From Streptomyces alboniger (GTDB taxonomy: Bacteria > Actinomycetota > Actinomycetes > Streptomycetales > Streptomycetaceae): a stretch of DNA of 64,000 bases. Position numbers and translations under genes: made by a program. Below the pieces are notes generated by a model that did not search any database, was not told the DNA's origin, and was given only the letters and a program-made list of their open reading frames with translations. Shown piece by piece: positions 41,879 through 53,190 of the stretch. Each line of letters starts with the position of its first letter. Position 1 is the stretch's first letter. The DNA is taken from contig NZ_CP023695.1 of the NCBI RefSeq assembly GCF_008704395.1, forward strand, positions 6,262,001-6,326,000, given 5' to 3'.

Positions 41879-43183
41879 ATGCTCGCCGCATGGCGTCAAC
41901 CACGGGCGATCCTGTGGACCGCAGCGGCTGTGGTGGCCCTGGCGTTCCTCATCGCGCTGGAGATCGCCGCGCGCGGCTACGGCCTGCCCGGACCGATCAC
42001 CAACCAGGCGCGCGAGGTGATCTTCGCCCCCAAGTCGGGTCCGCTGCTGTACGCCGGCATGGCCTTGATGATGGTGGTCCTTACCTGGCGGCAGCGGTTC
42101 ATCGCCATGGGCGTCGCGGTCGGCATCGACATCGTCTTCTTCCTGGTGCGCTGGGCCGTCGACGCCAAGATGATGTTCGGCAACGGCGCGCTGTGGGTGA
42201 TCCTCGCCTGCGCCGTGCTCGCCGTCACGCGCCGCACCGGCCGGGACCGGCTCCTGCTGCTGAAGGGCGTGGGGCTCGGCCTGCTGCTGGTGGCCGGCCG
42301 CAAGACCGGTGACACCTGGCTGCTCATCACGTGGAAGACCCGCCCGACGGTCCTCGACCAGTACGTGGCGACCGCCGACCACGCGCTGGGCAACCCGTCG
42401 TGGGTCGTGGGACGGATGGTCAACGCCACGGGCGAGATCGGCGCGCACGTTCTCGACTACGTCTACATCCAGCTCGCGGTGGCCGCGGTCGTCATCGCGC
42501 TGTACCAGCTGCGCAACGTGGCGAGCGAGGGCCGTTTCCCGGGGCACCACCTGGTGCGTACGTTCCTGGTCATCGGTCTGCTCGGGCCCGGCATCTACAT
42601 GATCTACCCGGTCGTCGGGCCGATCTTCGCGTACGGCGTCCACGGCGAGCACTGGGCGGTGGCCGACATCTGGCCGAACACGCCGCCGACGATCACCACC
42701 CCGCACGTGATGCCGTTCGACGACAAGACGCCGCGCAACTGCATGCCCAGTCTGCACACGGCGTGGGCCACGACGATCTTCATCCACTCCCGCAAGGGGC
42801 CGAGACTGCTGCGCTACGCGGGCACGTTCTGGCTGATCGCCACGCTCGGCGCCACGCTGGGCTTCGGCTACCACTACGGCGCGGACATCGTCGCCGGTGT
42901 CGTGTTCGCGTACACGATCGACGCGGCGCTGCGCTCGTTCGACCGGGGCTGGGACCGGGCGAGCATCCAGCTGGTGGCCTACGGCACGACGGTGTTCGTC
43001 CTGTTCCTGCTGTCGTACCGCTTCCTGCCGATGGAGATGGCCCGGCACCCGTGGCTGTTCGGGCCGCTGCTCATCGGGGCGATGGCCTCGGTCATCTACG
43101 GCTATATGCGGACCGCCGAGCCGCGGGAACCGAAGGCCGCGCCGCCGACGCAGCAACTGGAGCCGCAGCCCGAGATGGTCTGA
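41879..43183 (+). CDS. PAP2-superfamily membrane phosphatase/phosphotransferase
   Basis: The 434-residue integral membrane protein has roughly ten hydrophobic helices. The PAP2 catalytic core is near the C-terminal third: NCMPSLHTAWATTIFIHSRK carries the P-S-x-H motif and GFGYHYGADIVAGVVFAYTI the H-x3-D motif. Relatives act on lipid phosphates or transfer inositol phosphate to lipids. The substrate here is not determinable. ATG 41879 gives MLAAWRQPRAILWTAAAVVA; a TTG at 41831 would add 16 residues. A strong terminator follows. Confidence 0.85.
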   Translation: MLAAWRQPRAILWTAAAVVALAFLIALEIAARGYGLPGPITNQAREVIFAPKSGPLLYAGMALMMVVLTWRQRFIAMGVAVGIDIVFFLVRWAVDAKMMFGNGALWVILACAVLAVTRRTGRDRLLLLKGVGLGLLLVAGRKTGDTWLLITWKTRPTVLDQYVATADHALGNPSWVVGRMVNATGEIGAHVLDYVYIQLAVAAVVIALYQLRNVASEGRFPGHHLVRTFLVIGLLGPGIYMIYPVVGPIFAYGVHGEHWAVADIWPNTPPTITTPHVMPFDDKTPRNCMPSLHTAWATTIFIHSRKGPRLLRYAGTFWLIATLGATLGFGYHYGADIVAGVVFAYTIDAALRSFDRGWDRASIQLVAYGTTVFVLFLLSYRFLPMEMARHPWLFGPLLIGAMASVIYGYMRTAEPREPKAAPPTQQLEPQPEMV

Positions 43184-43187
43184 CGCG

Positions 43188-43232
43188 AAGGCGCGCCCCA
43201 CCGGCCGGGAGGTCCGGCACGGGGCGCGCCTT
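43188..43232 (+). terminator. terminator after PAP2 gene
   Basis: AAGGCGCGCCCC (43188-43199) pairs perfectly with GGGGCGCGCCTT (43221-43232). The 21-base interior can form an additional CCGG pairing. Further GCGCGCCTCGTC repeats follow to about 43280. Confidence 0.85.
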
Positions 43233-43307
43233 GTCACCGGCGTGAGGCGCGCCTCGTCACCGACGTGCGGGCGCGCCTCGTCGCCACGGCGGGTCATGTA
43301 CTAGAGT

Positions 43308-43325
43308 TATCTCGACATCGAGATA
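43308..43325. promoter_or_regulatory. TamR-like operator upstream of aconitase
   Basis: TATCTCGACATCGAGATA is an 18-bp inverted repeat with 8-base arms and a 2-base spacer, 128 bases before the aconitase start. The MarR-family regulator TamR of S. coelicolor is reported to bind palindromes of about this length at trans-aconitate methyltransferase and aconitase promoters. The assignment rests on that recollection and the sequence shape. Confidence 0.65.
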
Positions 43326-43367
43326 TCTGCCGAGGCGCACCAGGAGCCGCCCCCCGGTAAGGGTTAC

Positions 43368-46167
<2,800 letters not shown>

Positions 46168-46186
46168 GCGGGCGGTACGCAGTAGT

Positions 46187-46225
46187 CGAGGGCCGCACCC
46201 CGTTTCGTACGGGGTGCGGCCCTCG
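46187..46225. terminator. strong terminator after acnA
   Basis: A perfect 17-bp stem (46187-46203 with 46209-46225) encloses the five-base loop TTCGT. It serves acnA and can also stop the convergent serine hydrolase transcript. Confidence 0.93.
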
Positions 46226-46252
46226 TGTGTGCCGGCGGGCCGGCCCGCAGGG

Positions 46253-47446
46253 TCAGTCCATCTTGCACAGGGCGTCGTCGACGAGCTGGTCGGTGCGGTC
46301 CTCGCGGTCCTCGGCGGCCGTGTTGGTGGAGCGCATCACGATGATCCCCTTCAGGTCCTTGCCGAACTTCTTGCCCTTGTCGACGAAGCCATTGGCGTTC
46401 AGATGGCCGAGGGTGGTCCCGCCGTGGCCCCAGTAGCCGCCGCCGCAGCTGAGCTGGGTCCGCATGATGCCGAGGCCCATTTCCCTGCTGTACTTCGCGG
46501 TCTCCGACGGGGCCGGCACCGTCTTGAGCATCTGCGCCATCTGCTGCGGGCCGAGCAGCTTGCCGCCGAGGAGGCTCCGCCAGAAGCGGTTGAGGTCGTT
46601 CGAGGTGGTGATGAGGTCGCCCGCCGCGTCGCCCCAGGTCATGCTCACCTCGGTGGTGTCGACGAGCCGGCCACCCGGCTTGAACTGCTGATAGGCCTTG
46701 GCGTGCGGCTGGGGGAGGCCGGTGCGCGTGCCCGGTGAGAAGGTGTGCTTGAGGCCGAGGGGCTCGATGATCCGGGCCCGGACCTCGTCGCTCCAGTGAC
46801 GGCCCGTCGCCTTCTCGATGATCATCCCGGCCAGTACGTAACCGGTGTTGGAGTAGCTCCAGCCCTTGCCGGGCTCGAAGAGGGGCTTGTCCCGCAGGGC
46901 TATGTCGACCAGGTCACGCGGCGCGTACTGGTGGAAGCGGTTCTTCTGGAACCCCTCCTCGTCGATCATCGGCAGCTTCGGGGCGTAGTCGGGCAGGCCG
47001 CTGGTGTGCTGGAGCAGCTGCCGTACGGTGATCCGGTTGCCGTCGTGGCCGTTGCCCTCGACCACGCCGGGCAGCCACCGGTCGACCTTGTCGTCGAGGT
47101 GTATGCGGCCCTCGGCGACCAGTTGCAGGACGACGGTGGAGACGAAGGTCTTGGTGTTGCTGCCCATCCGGAAGTAGCCCTGGTGCGGTACCGGCCGGTC
47201 GGTGCCGAGTTCAGCGGTCCCGCTCCGCACCGACGTGCGGTGCTTGCCGTCCACCAAGGTGGCCTGGGCGCCCACCACTCCGTCCTCGCGGACGATGTCG
47301 TCAAGACCCCGCTGGAGGTCCGCCCGGCCGTAACCGGCCCTGCCGGCGTCGTCGGAGTGGGCCCAGGCGGCGGAGACCGGCATCGCCAGCGTCGCCGTGG
47401 CGACGATCGCCGTCACCGTTCCCAGGGTCTTTCGCAGGTGCGTCAT
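46253..47446 (-). CDS. secreted serine hydrolase (class C beta-lactamase / D,D-carboxypeptidase family)
   Basis: The 397-residue protein has a Sec signal (MTHLRKTLGTVTAIVATATL, AMPVSAAWAHS). The penicillin-recognising serine hydrolase motifs are complete: catalytic S-x-x-K in MGSNTKTFVSTVV, Y-x-N in GWSYSNTGYVLAGM, and the third motif HGGTTLGHLNANGF. It may be a D-alanyl-D-alanine carboxypeptidase, esterase or weak beta-lactamase; sequence cannot separate these. ATG 47446 precedes the signal. It follows the mannosidase gene on the same strand by 223 bases, so co-transcription is uncertain. Confidence 0.9.
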   Translation of the reverse strand: MTHLRKTLGTVTAIVATATLAMPVSAAWAHSDDAGRAGYGRADLQRGLDDIVREDGVVGAQATLVDGKHRTSVRSGTAELGTDRPVPHQGYFRMGSNTKTFVSTVVLQLVAEGRIHLDDKVDRWLPGVVEGNGHDGNRITVRQLLQHTSGLPDYAPKLPMIDEEGFQKNRFHQYAPRDLVDIALRDKPLFEPGKGWSYSNTGYVLAGMIIEKATGRHWSDEVRARIIEPLGLKHTFSPGTRTGLPQPHAKAYQQFKPGGRLVDTTEVSMTWGDAAGDLITTSNDLNRFWRSLLGGKLLGPQQMAQMLKTVPAPSETAKYSREMGLGIMRTQLSCGGGYWGHGGTTLGHLNANGFVDKGKKFGKDLKGIIVMRSTNTAAEDREDRTDQLVDDALCKMD

Positions 47447-47546
47447 GGTGGTTGCCTCACATGGCCGAAGGGGTGGTGGTCAGTGCGCTCGTCCCAAGAT
47501 CATTGAGCCATGGGAGGGTGTCGCCGGGCCATGGAGGAGCCCCCCA

Positions 47547-47594
47547 GACCAGGGATGTGGAGAACCCACTGACCAGGGGTGAGGAGAACCCCAC
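47547..47594. repeat. two imperfect 24-bp direct repeats
   Basis: GACCAGGGATGTGGAGAACC (47547-47566) and its neighbour GACCAGGGGTGAGGAGAACC (47571-47590) are the first 20 bases of adjacent 24-bp units, with a few mismatches. They lie in the 223-base gap between the mannosidase and serine hydrolase genes, which holds no supported gene. Confidence 0.65.
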
Positions 47595-47669
47595 CACGGC
47601 GAGATGCCCCGGCCCGCGCCGCTTCCGGCACGGACCGAGGCATCCATGTGAAGGCCTGAACCGCCAGGC

Positions 47670-50600
47670 TCAGGAGAGCAGTTCGACCTCCGCCAGCGTC
47701 GAGGAGCCGCCCGGCACCAGCCGGTAGTGGCGGTACGTCCCCGGATGCGCGACCGTGAACACCCGCGTCTGCTGGTCCCAGGCGAAGGACTCACCGGAGC
47801 GCTTGTCCAGCTCCTTCCACCTGCGGCCGTCGGCGGAGCCCTGAAGGACCCAGCCGCGCGGCGCCTTCGCCCTGTCGGTGGACGACGTCAGCGTGTACTG
47901 CACCGCCTTCGTCCTCCCGGCAACCGGCAGTTCCACGGCCGACTCCGAAGTCGCCTCGGTGGCCGAGGTGTTGTCGAAGAGCGCGCCCTCACCCCTGAGG
48001 GCGTCCTTCCTCGGCGAGGGCACCTTGTCGTCCCGGGTGACCGACGTCGGCTGCGCGTTCTTCCCCGAGCCCCACGTGGACGGCCTCGGGCCCATGTCGA
48101 ACTCCAGGACCCCGCCGCGCGCTATGAGGTCGTGCGGGAGCGCGGTCGACTTCCACACCTTGCCGTTGACCTTCAGGCCCTGGACGTAGACGTTCTCGGC
48201 GCTGTTCCTCGGCGCCTTGACGACCAGGTCGCGTCCGTTGTCCAGGTGCACGGTCATCTTCTTGAACTGCGGTGAGCCGATGGCGTATTCACCGCTGCCC
48301 ATCACCAGCGGGTAGAAGCCGAGCGAGGAGAAGAGGTACCAGCCGGACTGCTCGCCGTTGTCCTCGTCGCCGTGGTAGCCCTGGCCGATCTCGCTGCCGG
48401 TGTAGAGGCGTGAGAGGACCTCGCGGACCTTCTCCTGCGTCTTCCACGGCTGCCCGGCCGCGTCGTACATGTACGCGGCGTGGTGGGCGACCTGGTTGGA
48501 GTGCCCGTACATGCCCATACGCACGTCACGCGCCTCCGTCATCTCGTGGATGACACCGCCGTAGGAGCCCGCGAACTCGGCGGAGCCGGTCTCGGGAGTC
48601 GCGAAGTACGTGTCGAGCTTGTCGCCGAGGCCCTTTCGGCCGCCGTACAGGTTCGCCAGACCGCGCGAGTCCTGCGGAGCCGTGAAGGCATACCCCCAGG
48701 CGTTCGTCTCGGTGTAGTCGTGACCCCACACGCGCGGGTCGAACTTGTCCGACGGGACACGCCAGTTGCCCTTGGCGTCCTTGCCCTGGAAGAACCCGGG
48801 GGGCGTGCCCGCCCCCGCCGCCTTGTCGTCGAAGAGGTGCACGTAGTCGCGGGCGCGGTTGAGGAAGTACGCGGACTCCTCCTTGTACCGCTTGTCACCC
48901 GTCTTCTTGTAGAGGGCCGCTCCCATGCGGGAGATGCCGTAGTCGTTGAGGTAACCCTCCAGCGCCCACGACAGGCCCTCGTGCGTCTCGCTGCTCGTGT
49001 ACCCGAGGAACGGCGAGGTCTTCATACCCTTGCGGCCGACGCCCGAACTCGGCGGCACCACCGTCGCGTTCTTCAGCGCCGCCTCGTACGCGGCCTTCGT
49101 GTCGAACTTCACGTCCTTCACGTACGCGTCGGCGAACGCGACGTCGGAGGAGGTGCCCGTCATCAGGTCCGCGTACCCCGGCGACGACCAGCGCGAGGTC
49201 CAGCCGCCGTCCTTGTACTGCTGTACGAACCCGTCGACCAGCTCACCCGCCTTCTTCGGGGTGAGGAGGGAGTACGCGGGCCACGTCGTCCGATAGGTGT
49301 CCCAGAAACCGTTGTTGACGTACGGCTTGCCTTCGACGATCTTCGCGCCGGTGTGGGTCGGAGTGTCCGGCCCGGTCTGCGGCGAGAACGGGGAGGCGTA
49401 CTTGTACGTGGCCTTGCCGTTCGCCGAACGCACCTTCTCGAAGCCCGAGTTGGGGTACAGGTACAGCCGGTAGAGCGAGGAGTACAGCGACGTCAGCCGG
49501 CCCTGGCTCGCGCCCTCCACCTCCACCTTGCCGAGGAGGGCGTCCCACTGCTTCTGCGCGCGGTCCTTCACCCGGTTGAAGGAGGTGCCCGCCGGGATCT
49601 CCTGGTCGAGATTGTCCTTCGCCTGGTCCACACTGATGAGGGAGGTGGCGAGCCGCAGCTGGACCGAGCGGTCCTTGCCCGCGTCGAAGCGGAGATAGCC
49701 GGTGACGTCCCCGCCACCGCCGCCGTCGAGCTTGCCGCCCGCGGTCACGGGCGAGTCGAAGGTCCCATAGACGAACAGGCGCGTGGCGCCCGTCGACAGG
49801 CCGGACTTGACGTCCGAGAACCCGGAGACGATCCCGCGCTCCTTGTCGAGGGTGAGGCCGCCCTTCTCCGAGACGTTGTCGAAGACGACGCTCGCGTCGT
49901 GACCGGGATAGGTGAACCTCATCATCGCGGCGTGGTCGGTCGGCGCCATCTCGGCTTTGAGGCCGTTCTCGAACGTCACGCCGTAGTAGTGCGGGCGCGC
50001 CGTCTCCTTCTCGTGCCGGAAGGGCAGCGCCCGCTTGGTCCGCGAGGCGCTCGGCGTGTCCTTGTCGACGGACGGCATCATCTGGAACGTCTGCCGGTCA
50101 CCCATCCACGGGCTCGGCTCGTGGCTCGCGCTGAACGCCTGCATCGTCGGGAGGTTGCCGTCGTTGTTGCCGCGCGCGTAGTCGTAGAGCCAGCTCAGGG
50201 AGCCCGCGTTGGTCACCGGCGTCCAGAAGTTGAAGCCGTGCGGGACGGCCGTCGCCGGGAAGGTGTTGCCGCGCGAGAAGCCGCCGCTGGAGTTCGTGCC
50301 GCGCGTGGTGTCCGCGTAGTCGGACGGGTGCGCCCTGGGCTTCGGCGGCGCCTTCTCCGTCAAGGACACGTCGTCGAGCCAGCCGCGGAACTTCGCGGGG
50401 CCCTTCGGCGCGTCGTACGCCAGGAGTATCCGGTCGACGGTCTTGCCGCGCGCGGCCTGCCCGATGCGCGAGGTCACGTTGTTCCACTGGTTGACGTAGA
50501 GCACCTTGGCGGCGCCCTGGCCGCGCGGACTCAGCGGAAAACCGTGCTGGTCGGTGGCCCGGAGGTCACTCAGATAGGTGCCGTCGGTGAACGCCAGGTC

Positions 50601-51578
50601 CACGGCGACGTTCGTGGCCGCGTAGTCGAGGTCGCCCTCGGCCATCGACGGGAAGACGCGGTAGCCCAGCTCGGTGTCCGACCACACCGGGACGTCGACG
50701 TCGAAGACCTTGTTGTACGAGTATCCGCGGCCCGTCACCTTGTGGGTGCCCGCGTAGCGCAGCGCGTGCTTGCCCGTGAACCCGGCGCGCGACTTGGCGG
50801 TGGGGGAGCCGCTGGGCCCGCGGTCCACGAGACTGAGCATGTCCTCGGGCGCGGGACCCTCGGAACCTCCCACCGACAGCTGGACGTCGGCGAGCTGGAG
50901 GATGTCGGCGGCGCCGTTGTTCGCGGTGACGTCGAGGCGGAAGTGGGAGTACGCCGTGGCGCCGGCCCCGCCCGTGACGTCGTACTTCTTCGTCTTGTGC
51001 CGTCCGTCGAACGCCTCGCCCGCGCGCTCGTCGAGGACCTTCCAGTCCTTGCCGTCCGTGGAACCCTTCAGGGTCCAGTCCTTGGGGTCCCGCTCGGCGT
51101 GGTCGTTCGCGGAGGTCAGCGCGTACGTCACGACTTTGGCGGGGTCGTCCAGGTCGAACTCGACCCAGCCGTCCTTCGCGAACGTCAGCCATTTGCTCGT
51201 CGCCTCGCCGTCGACGAGGTTCTCCGCCACTTCACCCGAACCGGCGTTCTCCCCGCTGGCCCGGACCTCGGTGACGTGGTCCATCACGCTGCCGGGCAGA
51301 CCGGAGCTGAACGCGCCGTTGACCCCCGAGGCCTTCTTCGTGCCGCCCGGACCCGTCTCGACGGTACTCACCCAGTCCGGCCGGGCGTCCCCTTCCTCGA
51401 ACGAGGAGACGAACTCCCGTTCCTCGCGGGGCGCCTGCTCGGGCCCGGCGACGGCGGCCCCCTGTGCCGCCACGACGAGCGCCAGCGCCAGCGTGCCGAT
51501 GGCCGCGGCCGAGCGGGGCCGTCCGGGCGCACCCGGACGGTGGTGTCTGTAACGAGGTCTGCGTGCCGTGTACGGCAT
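47670..51578 (-). CDS. secreted GH92 alpha-1,2-mannosidase with two discoidin-like domains
   Basis: The 1302-residue exported enzyme has a long signal region (residues 1-45, ending LALALVVAAQGAAVAG). A discoidin-like (F5/8 type C) carbohydrate-binding domain follows (WVEFDLDDPAKVVTYALTSA, WTLKGSTDGKDWKVLDERAG). The large GH92 core includes GTNSSGGFSRGNTFPATAVP, HGFNFWTPVTNAG, YVNNGFWDTYRTTWPAYSLL, GHSNQVAHHAAYMYDAAGQP and GYHGDEDNGEQSGWYLFSSL. The C-terminal domain again resembles a discoidin fold (WVLQGSADGRRWKELDKRSG). GH92 enzymes trim alpha-linked mannose from fungal or other glycans with Ca2+. ATG 51578 has AAGGAGGGG upstream, better than the longer frame to 51629. A LacI-type operator lies 25 bases upstream. 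Confidence 0.95.
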   Translation of the reverse strand: MPYTARRPRYRHHRPGAPGRPRSAAAIGTLALALVVAAQGAAVAGPEQAPREEREFVSSFEEGDARPDWVSTVETGPGGTKKASGVNGAFSSGLPGSVMDHVTEVRASGENAGSGEVAENLVDGEATSKWLTFAKDGWVEFDLDDPAKVVTYALTSANDHAERDPKDWTLKGSTDGKDWKVLDERAGEAFDGRHKTKKYDVTGGAGATAYSHFRLDVTANNGAADILQLADVQLSVGGSEGPAPEDMLSLVDRGPSGSPTAKSRAGFTGKHALRYAGTHKVTGRGYSYNKVFDVDVPVWSDTELGYRVFPSMAEGDLDYAATNVAVDLAFTDGTYLSDLRATDQHGFPLSPRGQGAAKVLYVNQWNNVTSRIGQAARGKTVDRILLAYDAPKGPAKFRGWLDDVSLTEKAPPKPRAHPSDYADTTRGTNSSGGFSRGNTFPATAVPHGFNFWTPVTNAGSLSWLYDYARGNNDGNLPTMQAFSASHEPSPWMGDRQTFQMMPSVDKDTPSASRTKRALPFRHEKETARPHYYGVTFENGLKAEMAPTDHAAMMRFTYPGHDASVVFDNVSEKGGLTLDKERGIVSGFSDVKSGLSTGATRLFVYGTFDSPVTAGGKLDGGGGGDVTGYLRFDAGKDRSVQLRLATSLISVDQAKDNLDQEIPAGTSFNRVKDRAQKQWDALLGKVEVEGASQGRLTSLYSSLYRLYLYPNSGFEKVRSANGKATYKYASPFSPQTGPDTPTHTGAKIVEGKPYVNNGFWDTYRTTWPAYSLLTPKKAGELVDGFVQQYKDGGWTSRWSSPGYADLMTGTSSDVAFADAYVKDVKFDTKAAYEAALKNATVVPPSSGVGRKGMKTSPFLGYTSSETHEGLSWALEGYLNDYGISRMGAALYKKTGDKRYKEESAYFLNRARDYVHLFDDKAAGAGTPPGFFQGKDAKGNWRVPSDKFDPRVWGHDYTETNAWGYAFTAPQDSRGLANLYGGRKGLGDKLDTYFATPETGSAEFAGSYGGVIHEMTEARDVRMGMYGHSNQVAHHAAYMYDAAGQPWKTQEKVREVLSRLYTGSEIGQGYHGDEDNGEQSGWYLFSSLGFYPLVMGSGEYAIGSPQFKKMTVHLDNGRDLVVKAPRNSAENVYVQGLKVNGKVWKSTALPHDLIARGGVLEFDMGPRPSTWGSGKNAQPTSVTRDDKVPSPRKDALRGEGALFDNTSATEATSESAVELPVAGRTKAVQYTLTSSTDRAKAPRGWVLQGSADGRRWKELDKRSGESFAWDQQTRVFTVAHPGTYRHYRLVPGGSSTLAEVELLS

Positions 51579-51602
51579 CCCCGAGCCCCTCCTTGCGAGT
51601 TG

Positions 51603-51614
51603 GACAACGTTGTC
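51603..51614. promoter_or_regulatory. LacI-type operator upstream of GH92 gene
   Basis: GACAACGTTGTC is a perfect 12-bp palindrome with a central CG, the shape of LacI/GalR-family operators for sugar genes in Streptomyces. It lies between the ribosome site and the presumed promoter of the mannosidase gene. The cognate regulator is not in the adjacent sequence; the LacI gene at 40.6 kb is a less likely candidate. Confidence 0.7.
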
Positions 51615-51769
51615 ACGATCGCTGCGCAAGGTCTAGTAGGGAGTCAAGTGGCGAGCGGTGTCAAGGCTGTTGTGGGAGCTGTCGTGGGAGGTGGCGATGA
51701 GTGGTCGCTCTGAAGGAGGTCACCGCCCTGCTTGCCGAGGCAGGTCTCCACTCTGCCTGCTGAAGCAAA

Positions 51770-52330
51770 TCACTGGCCTGCCGACTCCACCGTCAGGGCA
51801 CCGTTCGTGGTCGACAGATCCAAGCGGTGAGGCCGCCGCTGGTGGTGCGGGCCGTGATGTTCTGTGGGGTGGCCGTGCGGATCGTCACCTCGCCGTTCGT
51901 CGTCCGCGTGTCGATGCCGCCGCCCTTGGCATCCTCGACGTGGACGCCGCCGTTGCGTGAGCGCAGCTTCACCGGGCCCGTCGCGCCGTTCACCGCGATC
52001 TCGCCGTTGCTCGTGTGCGAGCCCGGCGGGGCGCAGATGCTGGTAAGAAGAACCTCACCGGCGCCATCAATATTTCCAAGGGGACCGCAAAGACGTCGCT
52101 GAGCAAGTGGGGGTTGGTGTCAGGGCGGCCACTGCACCCGTGGCCACAATGTCGACGCTTCGGTCGTCCGGGAACCCCGCCGTTGCCGCTGTCGAGACGG
52201 ATCGAGGTTACTTTCCGGGACACCGTGGCGTCGTCCTCGAAGGTCTCCTGATCGAGGGCCGAGCACGCGGAGAGCCCGTCGGCGGTGAGAGCGGTCAGAG
52301 CTGCGACTTTACGCAGCGACGACAGCGCCG
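51770..52330 (-). pseudogene. decayed DUF4097-type lipoprotein gene
   Basis: The minus strand encodes SLRKVAALTALTADGLSACS with a lipobox, then ALDQETFEDDATVSRKVTSI and RLDSGNGGV in one frame. The homologous continuation moves to another frame (RVQWPP then a TGA; later GEVLLTS, SHTSNGEIAVNGATGPVKLR, SRNGGVHVEDAKGGGIDTRT, TNGEVTIRTATPQNI). A last shift leads to LDLSTTNGALTVESAGQ and a stop at 51770. The repeated SNGEI/TNGEV/TNGAL strands are typical of DUF4097 beta-helix lipoproteins. At least two frameshifts and one stop make it non-functional. Confidence 0.75.
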
Positions 52331-52392
52331 CCCACGGTGGGGACCCCCGCCCCCGCCCCTCCTGGATCGAAGGCACGGGGGCTGCCCGAGGA

Positions 52393-52913
52393 TCAGGCGG
52401 TGACGCCGAGCCGCTCGCCCGTCCGCCGGACGAACGCACGGACAGCCGGCTCGCGCCGCCACGGGGGCAGGGCCGCGTGGAACTCGCGTACGTAGTCCGT
52501 GGCCCGGCTCGACCGGGCGTGGGCAAGGATCTCGACGGACCGGTTGCCGAGTTCGAGGCCGTGGTCGAGGTCGCGGGCCTGGAGGTGCGCGGTCCCGACG
52601 ATCGGCAGGCGCATGCCGACGGACCAGGTGAACGCCCCGGTCGGCATCGCGGCGGCCCGCGCGTTCCAGCTGAGGGCAGCCCTGGGGTTCCTCAGGTCGC
52701 GGAAGACCTCGGCCGCGAACGCCGAGAGGCGAGCATGGTGGTGGTCGGCGGTGTCGTCGGCGGGAGTGACGAGCCATCGGGTGACGGGGGTGGTGAAGGC
52801 GGAGGCGGCGAAGCCGGATGAGACCCCGAGGGCCATCGACGGCTGCGGCACCCTCGCCCCGGCCACCTGGCGCGAGGCCGGCTGGATCTTCCGTGCCCTC
52901 GGGCGCCCCTGAG
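52393..52913 (-). pseudogene. remnant of an XRE-type regulator with internal deletion
   Basis: The frame contains GFAASAFTTPVTRWLVTPAD followed almost at once by RLSAFAAEVFRDLRNPRAAL. It goes on with SWNARAAAMPTGAFTWSVGM, GTAHLQARDLDHGLELGNRS and DYVREFHAALPPWRREPAVR. The two parts look like the middle and C-terminal end of Streptomyces XRE regulators with a helical ligand-binding tail. Roughly 100-150 residues between them, and the N-terminal helix-turn-helix, are missing. It lies beside the decayed lipoprotein gene, so the whole stretch appears to be eroding. Confidence 0.6.
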
Positions 52914-53061
52914 CCGCAATCAGGGAAAGTCCAAAAGAAACGCCGCGAAAGTCCACGCGCCCGCGAGGCGACCTGCGAGAGGTTTGACCAGGGATCTCCG
53001 CAGGTCTCAACTCGGAAAACTCCGGAGGAAACCTGTATTCGATCTTGCCCAGCCAACCGGG

Positions 53062-53077
53062 AGTGGACTATACCTGT
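53062..53077. promoter_or_regulatory. DasR-like (dre) site upstream of ngcE
   Basis: AGTGGACTATACCTGT matches the dre consensus AGTGGTCTAGACCACT at 12 of 16 positions. It lies 114 bases before ngcE. DasR represses chitin and N-acetylglucosamine genes and is released by phosphorylated amino sugars, which fits the transporter downstream. The paralogue NgcR could use the same sequence. Confidence 0.6.
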
Positions 53078-53190
53078 CGGCATTCACGCAGCCGTTCGGC
53101 ACCATCGCACGACCCCAGCTTCACACCACCGCGGTGCCGGGGAGGGTCCGGTTCACCGCCTGAGTCCTGTGAGAAGGCGAGGACTTGAGC

